Shown here: in pieces, positions 6,412 to 8,522 of the stretch
How the letters are laid out: each line of letters begins with the position of its first letter
How positions within the stretch are numbered: position 1 is the stretch's first letter
Source: an uncultured Clostridia bacterium
GTDB taxonomy: Bacteria; Bacillota; Clostridia; Lachnospirales; Lachnospiraceae
Assembly: GCA_946186175.1 (NCBI GenBank)
Contig: CAMHMG010000128.1
Coordinates: 1 to 8,522, forward strand
Direction: 5' to 3'
DNA: 8,522 nt
The notes under the pieces: generated by a model
Told to the model about the DNA's origin: nothing
Databases searched by the model: none
The model's input: the letters and a program-made list of their open reading frames with translations, nothing else
Translations under genes and position numbers: made by a program

Positions 6412-7980
6412 GTGGGAAAATATCTAAATCCGGGTAATCTAAGCTTCAAAGAAATCAGAAACGATAATTATGTTGATAAAACAGGAATGATTGAGCTTAT
6501 TAACCAGTCGATTAATAAAAATTCACGCCTGACCTGTGTCAGCAGACCGCGTCGATTTGGCAAGTCATTTGCTGCAGAGATGCTTCTTGCTTATTATGAT
6601 AAGTCGTGTGATTCTCATGAGATATTTGACGATCTTGAGATTGCTTTAACAGATGACTATGAAACATTTATTAATTCGTTTGATGTGATATATATTGATA
6701 TGGCCAATATCGCTGGCAAAGTTCGTGAAGATGAGATTGTAGGATATATTCAAAGAAATATAGTTAATGAGCTTGTATGCGCTTATCCAAAGCTTCAGGT
6801 TTGTGAAGCATTTGATGAAACATTGGTTAATGTGGTGGAACTAACAGGTAATAAGTTTATAATGATAATTGATGAATGGGATGTTATTATTCGTGAACTG
6901 CCTGATCAGACGGATGATTATCTAAAGTTTCTTCGCACGATCTTTAAGAGTAGTGTGACTACCAATAGAATATTCGCTGCGGTCTATATGACAGGAATTC
7001 TCCCGATTAAGAAGACCGGAACAGGTTCTGCTTTGTCGAACTTTAAGGAGTATTCTATGCTGAAACCATGGAAATACGGAAAATATGTTGGCTTTACAGC
7101 AGAGGAAGTCAAGAAACTTTGTGAAGATCAGAATGGTGATTATGAGCTAATGAAAGAATGGTATGACGGCTATTCTTTTGAAAAAGATTATTCAATATAT
7201 AATCCTAATTCTGTTATGGAGGCGCTGAATACAGGGGATTACATTTCATACTGGACGGAGACAAGTATTGCAGATGAGCTTATGGATTACATAAGCAAAG
7301 GCTATAATGACCTTACTAAAACAATAGCTGAACTGATAGCTGGAATTGAGGTTACAGTCAATACGAACGGTTTTGCCAATGATCTTGTAACCTTTAAGGG
7401 GAAAGATGATGTGTTGACACTACTCATTCATCTGGGATATCTTGCATATGACAGGCAGGCAGGGACAGTACGGATTCCCAATGAGGAAATTAAGCAGGAA
7501 TTTATTAAAGCTGTTCGAGAGGTTGATCATAAGGAAACAAAAAAACGTGTACAGGAAAGTGATCAGCTTATTGAGAATACCATTATGATGAGAGAAGAGG
7601 CTGTAGCGACACAGCTTGCTAAGGTTCATATGGAGGAAACCTCACCTATACATTACAACAGGGAAGAAGATCTTCGAAGTGTTATTAAACTTGCATATTA
7701 TACCTATCGTGATTATTATCTGCAGTGGGAGGAACTGCCAACCGGGGAAGGATATGCAGATGTGGTATATCTTCCAAAGAAGAATTCGGATTATCCGATT
7801 CTTATTATAGAGTTGAAATGGAATGATAAAGCGGAAGGAGCAATTGCTCAGATTAAGAATAAAAAATATACTGATAAATTAAAGGATTATGGCAATGATA
7901 TTCTACTGGTGGGAGTTAATTACAGTAAAGATACTAAGGAACATACTTGTATTATAGAAAAGTTGGAAAAGGTATTATAA
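6412..7980 (+). CDS. AAA-ATPase-like protein with C-terminal PD-(D/E)XK nuclease-like domain
   Basis: This 522-residue protein belongs to the large family with an AAA-ATPase-like N-terminal domain and a DUF1703/PDDEXK_9-type end, abundant in gut anaerobes. It starts at GTG 6412 after AAGGGTGGTGA (6396-6406). MGKYLNPGN and NYVDKTGMI (19-27) are the usual opening. The P-loop is SRPRRFGKS (44-52), with the Walker B strand FIMIIDEWD at 149-157. At the C-terminus the nuclease core shows Asp450 in GEGYAD, Glu467-x-Lys469 in LIIELKW, and a following helix AIAQIKNKKY (477-486). Family length is about 500-580, so it looks complete. The cellular role of the family is unsettled; links to mobile DNA and defence are suspected. 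It stands alone with its own promoter between the operon terminator and pnp. No terminator is evident after it. Confidence 0.92.
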   Translation: MGKYLNPGNLSFKEIRNDNYVDKTGMIELINQSINKNSRLTCVSRPRRFGKSFAAEMLLAYYDKSCDSHEIFDDLEIALTDDYETFINSFDVIYIDMANIAGKVREDEIVGYIQRNIVNELVCAYPKLQVCEAFDETLVNVVELTGNKFIMIIDEWDVIIRELPDQTDDYLKFLRTIFKSSVTTNRIFAAVYMTGILPIKKTGTGSALSNFKEYSMLKPWKYGKYVGFTAEEVKKLCEDQNGDYELMKEWYDGYSFEKDYSIYNPNSVMEALNTGDYISYWTETSIADELMDYISKGYNDLTKTIAELIAGIEVTVNTNGFANDLVTFKGKDDVLTLLIHLGYLAYDRQAGTVRIPNEEIKQEFIKAVREVDHKETKKRVQESDQLIENTIMMREEAVATQLAKVHMEETSPIHYNREEDLRSVIKLAYYTYRDYYLQWEELPTGEGYADVVYLPKKNSDYPILIIELKWNDKAEGAIAQIKNKKYTDKLKDYGNDILLVGVNYSKDTKEHTCIIEKLEKVL

Positions 7981-8000
7981 GCTGGCTTTTTAAAAATGCT

Positions 8001-8029
8001 TTGCAGTATAAAACAATATATGTTATACT
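8001..8029 (+). promoter_or_regulatory. Promoter of pnp
   Basis: TTGCAG (8001-8006) and TATACT (8024-8029) are separated by exactly 17 bases, and TG at 8021-8022 makes an extended -10. The predicted start is near 8036, leaving a leader of about 120 bases. This is the best-formed promoter in the window and fits a housekeeping gene. Confidence 0.75.
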
Positions 8030-8044
8030 ACAAAAGATTGTGAT

Positions 8045-8121
8045 AGGACGCAGCCGAGACTTCTGAAGTGATGACACTTTATGAACGAGATGTGCCGTCA
8101 GTTCAGTTGTTTCGGTGTCTT
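8045..8121 (+). promoter_or_regulatory. Long imperfect hairpin in the pnp leader
   Basis: The stem blocks, from outside in, are: 8045-8049 with 8117-8121 (AGGAC/GTCTT), 8054-8060 with 8109-8115 (CCGAGAC/GTTTCGG), 8063-8067 with 8102-8106 (CTGAA/TTCAG, across a symmetric TT/TT loop), and 8072-8075 with 8097-8100 (TGAC/GTCA). It would begin about nine bases after the predicted transcript start and end 22 bases before the ribosome site. In E. coli the pnp leader hairpin is cut by RNase III and lets the enzyme repress its own message; a similar role is plausible here but inferred. No T-run follows, so it is not a terminator. Confidence 0.6.
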
Positions 8122-8157
8122 AATTACATCAATACGATTATAAAAAGGAGAAATGTT

Positions 8158-8522
8158 ATGTACAAGACATTCGAGATGGATCTTGCCGGCAGAAAACTAA
8201 GAGTAGATGTCGGAAGAGTCGCAGCACAGGCTAATGGTGCAGCATTTATGCACTATGGTGACACAGTTGTTTTATCTACAGCAACTGCATCAGAGAAACC
8301 AAGAGAAGGAATCGATTTCTTCCCGTTATCTGTTGAGTATGAAGAGAAGTTATACTCAGTAGGTAAGATTCCAGGAGGTTTTAACAAGAGAGAGGGTAAG
8401 GCGAGCGAGAATGCTATTCTTACATCACGTGTTATCGACCGTCCAATGAGACCTTTATTCCCTAAGGATTACAGAAATGATGTTACACTTAACAACCTTG
8501 TAATGTCAGTTGATCCTGAGTG
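8158..8522 (+). CDS. pnp: Polyribonucleotide nucleotidyltransferase (PNPase), N-terminal part, cut by window end
   Basis: The first 121 codons of about 700 are present. PNPase degrades RNA from the 3' end using phosphate, releasing nucleoside diphosphates, and works as a cytoplasmic trimer. The start is ATG 8158 after AAAAGGAG (8143-8150), spaced seven bases. The segment covers most of the first RNase PH domain: FEMDLAGRKLRVDVGRVA (5-22), YGDTVVLSTAT (33-43), FFPLSVEYEEKLYSVGKIPG (54-73), GGFNKREG (73-80) and RVIDRPMRPLF (91-101). The FFRR RNA-contact loop of the E. coli enzyme aligns with F75-N-K-R78, a change of the sort seen in Gram-positive PNPases. The rpsO gene that precedes pnp in many bacteria is not immediately upstream. 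Nothing suggests damage; the gene simply runs off the window. Confidence 0.97.
   Translation, partial: MYKTFEMDLAGRKLRVDVGRVAAQANGAAFMHYGDTVVLSTATASEKPREGIDFFPLSVEYEEKLYSVGKIPGGFNKREGKASENAILTSRVIDRPMRPLFPKDYRNDVTLNNLVMSVDPE

Noticed and set aside
7981..8000. Possible terminator after the nuclease-like gene (TTTTTAAAAA at 7987-7996).
   Set aside because: It is only an AT palindrome with no GC stem; transcripts may read into pnp.
1..8522. tRNA, rRNA, CRISPR arrays, transposase genes or attachment sites.
   Set aside because: No cloverleaf, spaced repeat array or transposase-like protein was seen on either strand.

Overview
The window reads as a low-GC Clostridia chromosome segment, most likely Lachnospiraceae (Roseburia/Butyrivibrio/Eubacterium-like). 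This rests on the AT-rich codon use, strong GGAGG-type ribosome sites, the style of the solute-binding lipoprotein, and the pnp N-terminus, whose motifs look like those of this group. The assignment comes from recognition, not from a search. Every credible gene is on the + strand.

Region A (1-192) is a regulatory leader. It holds a sigma-A-like promoter overlapped by a very long, nearly perfect inverted repeat (101-153). Region B (193-6187) is a tight four-gene operon: a propeller-type/solute-binding lipoprotein (193-2553), a short YtrA-type GntR repressor (2579-2950), an ABC ATPase (3048-3920) and a large polytopic ABC-2-type permease (3941-6187). It closes with a strong intrinsic terminator (6225-6260). 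A 19-codon reading frame of uncertain status lies between the regulator and the ATPase.

Region C (6261-7980) holds a GC-rich hairpin element flanked by near-identical 14-bp repeats, an extended -10 promoter, and a gene for an AAA-ATPase-like/PD-(D/E)XK nuclease-like protein. Region D (7981-8522) holds a well-formed promoter, a long hairpin leader, and the first 121 codons of pnp (polynucleotide phosphorylase), cut off by the window end.

Inferred working model for region B: the regulator binds the dyad over the operon promoter and represses it until an envelope-related signal arrives. The ATPase and permease then form an exporter-like or remodelling ABC complex. The surface lipoprotein, which looks like a sugar-binding protein but has no import permeases beside it, may act as a sensor or capture subunit. 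This pairing of a binding lipoprotein with a YtrA/ABC-2 module is the best candidate for an undescribed system here. Region C looks like a separately acquired unit next to the housekeeping gene pnp.
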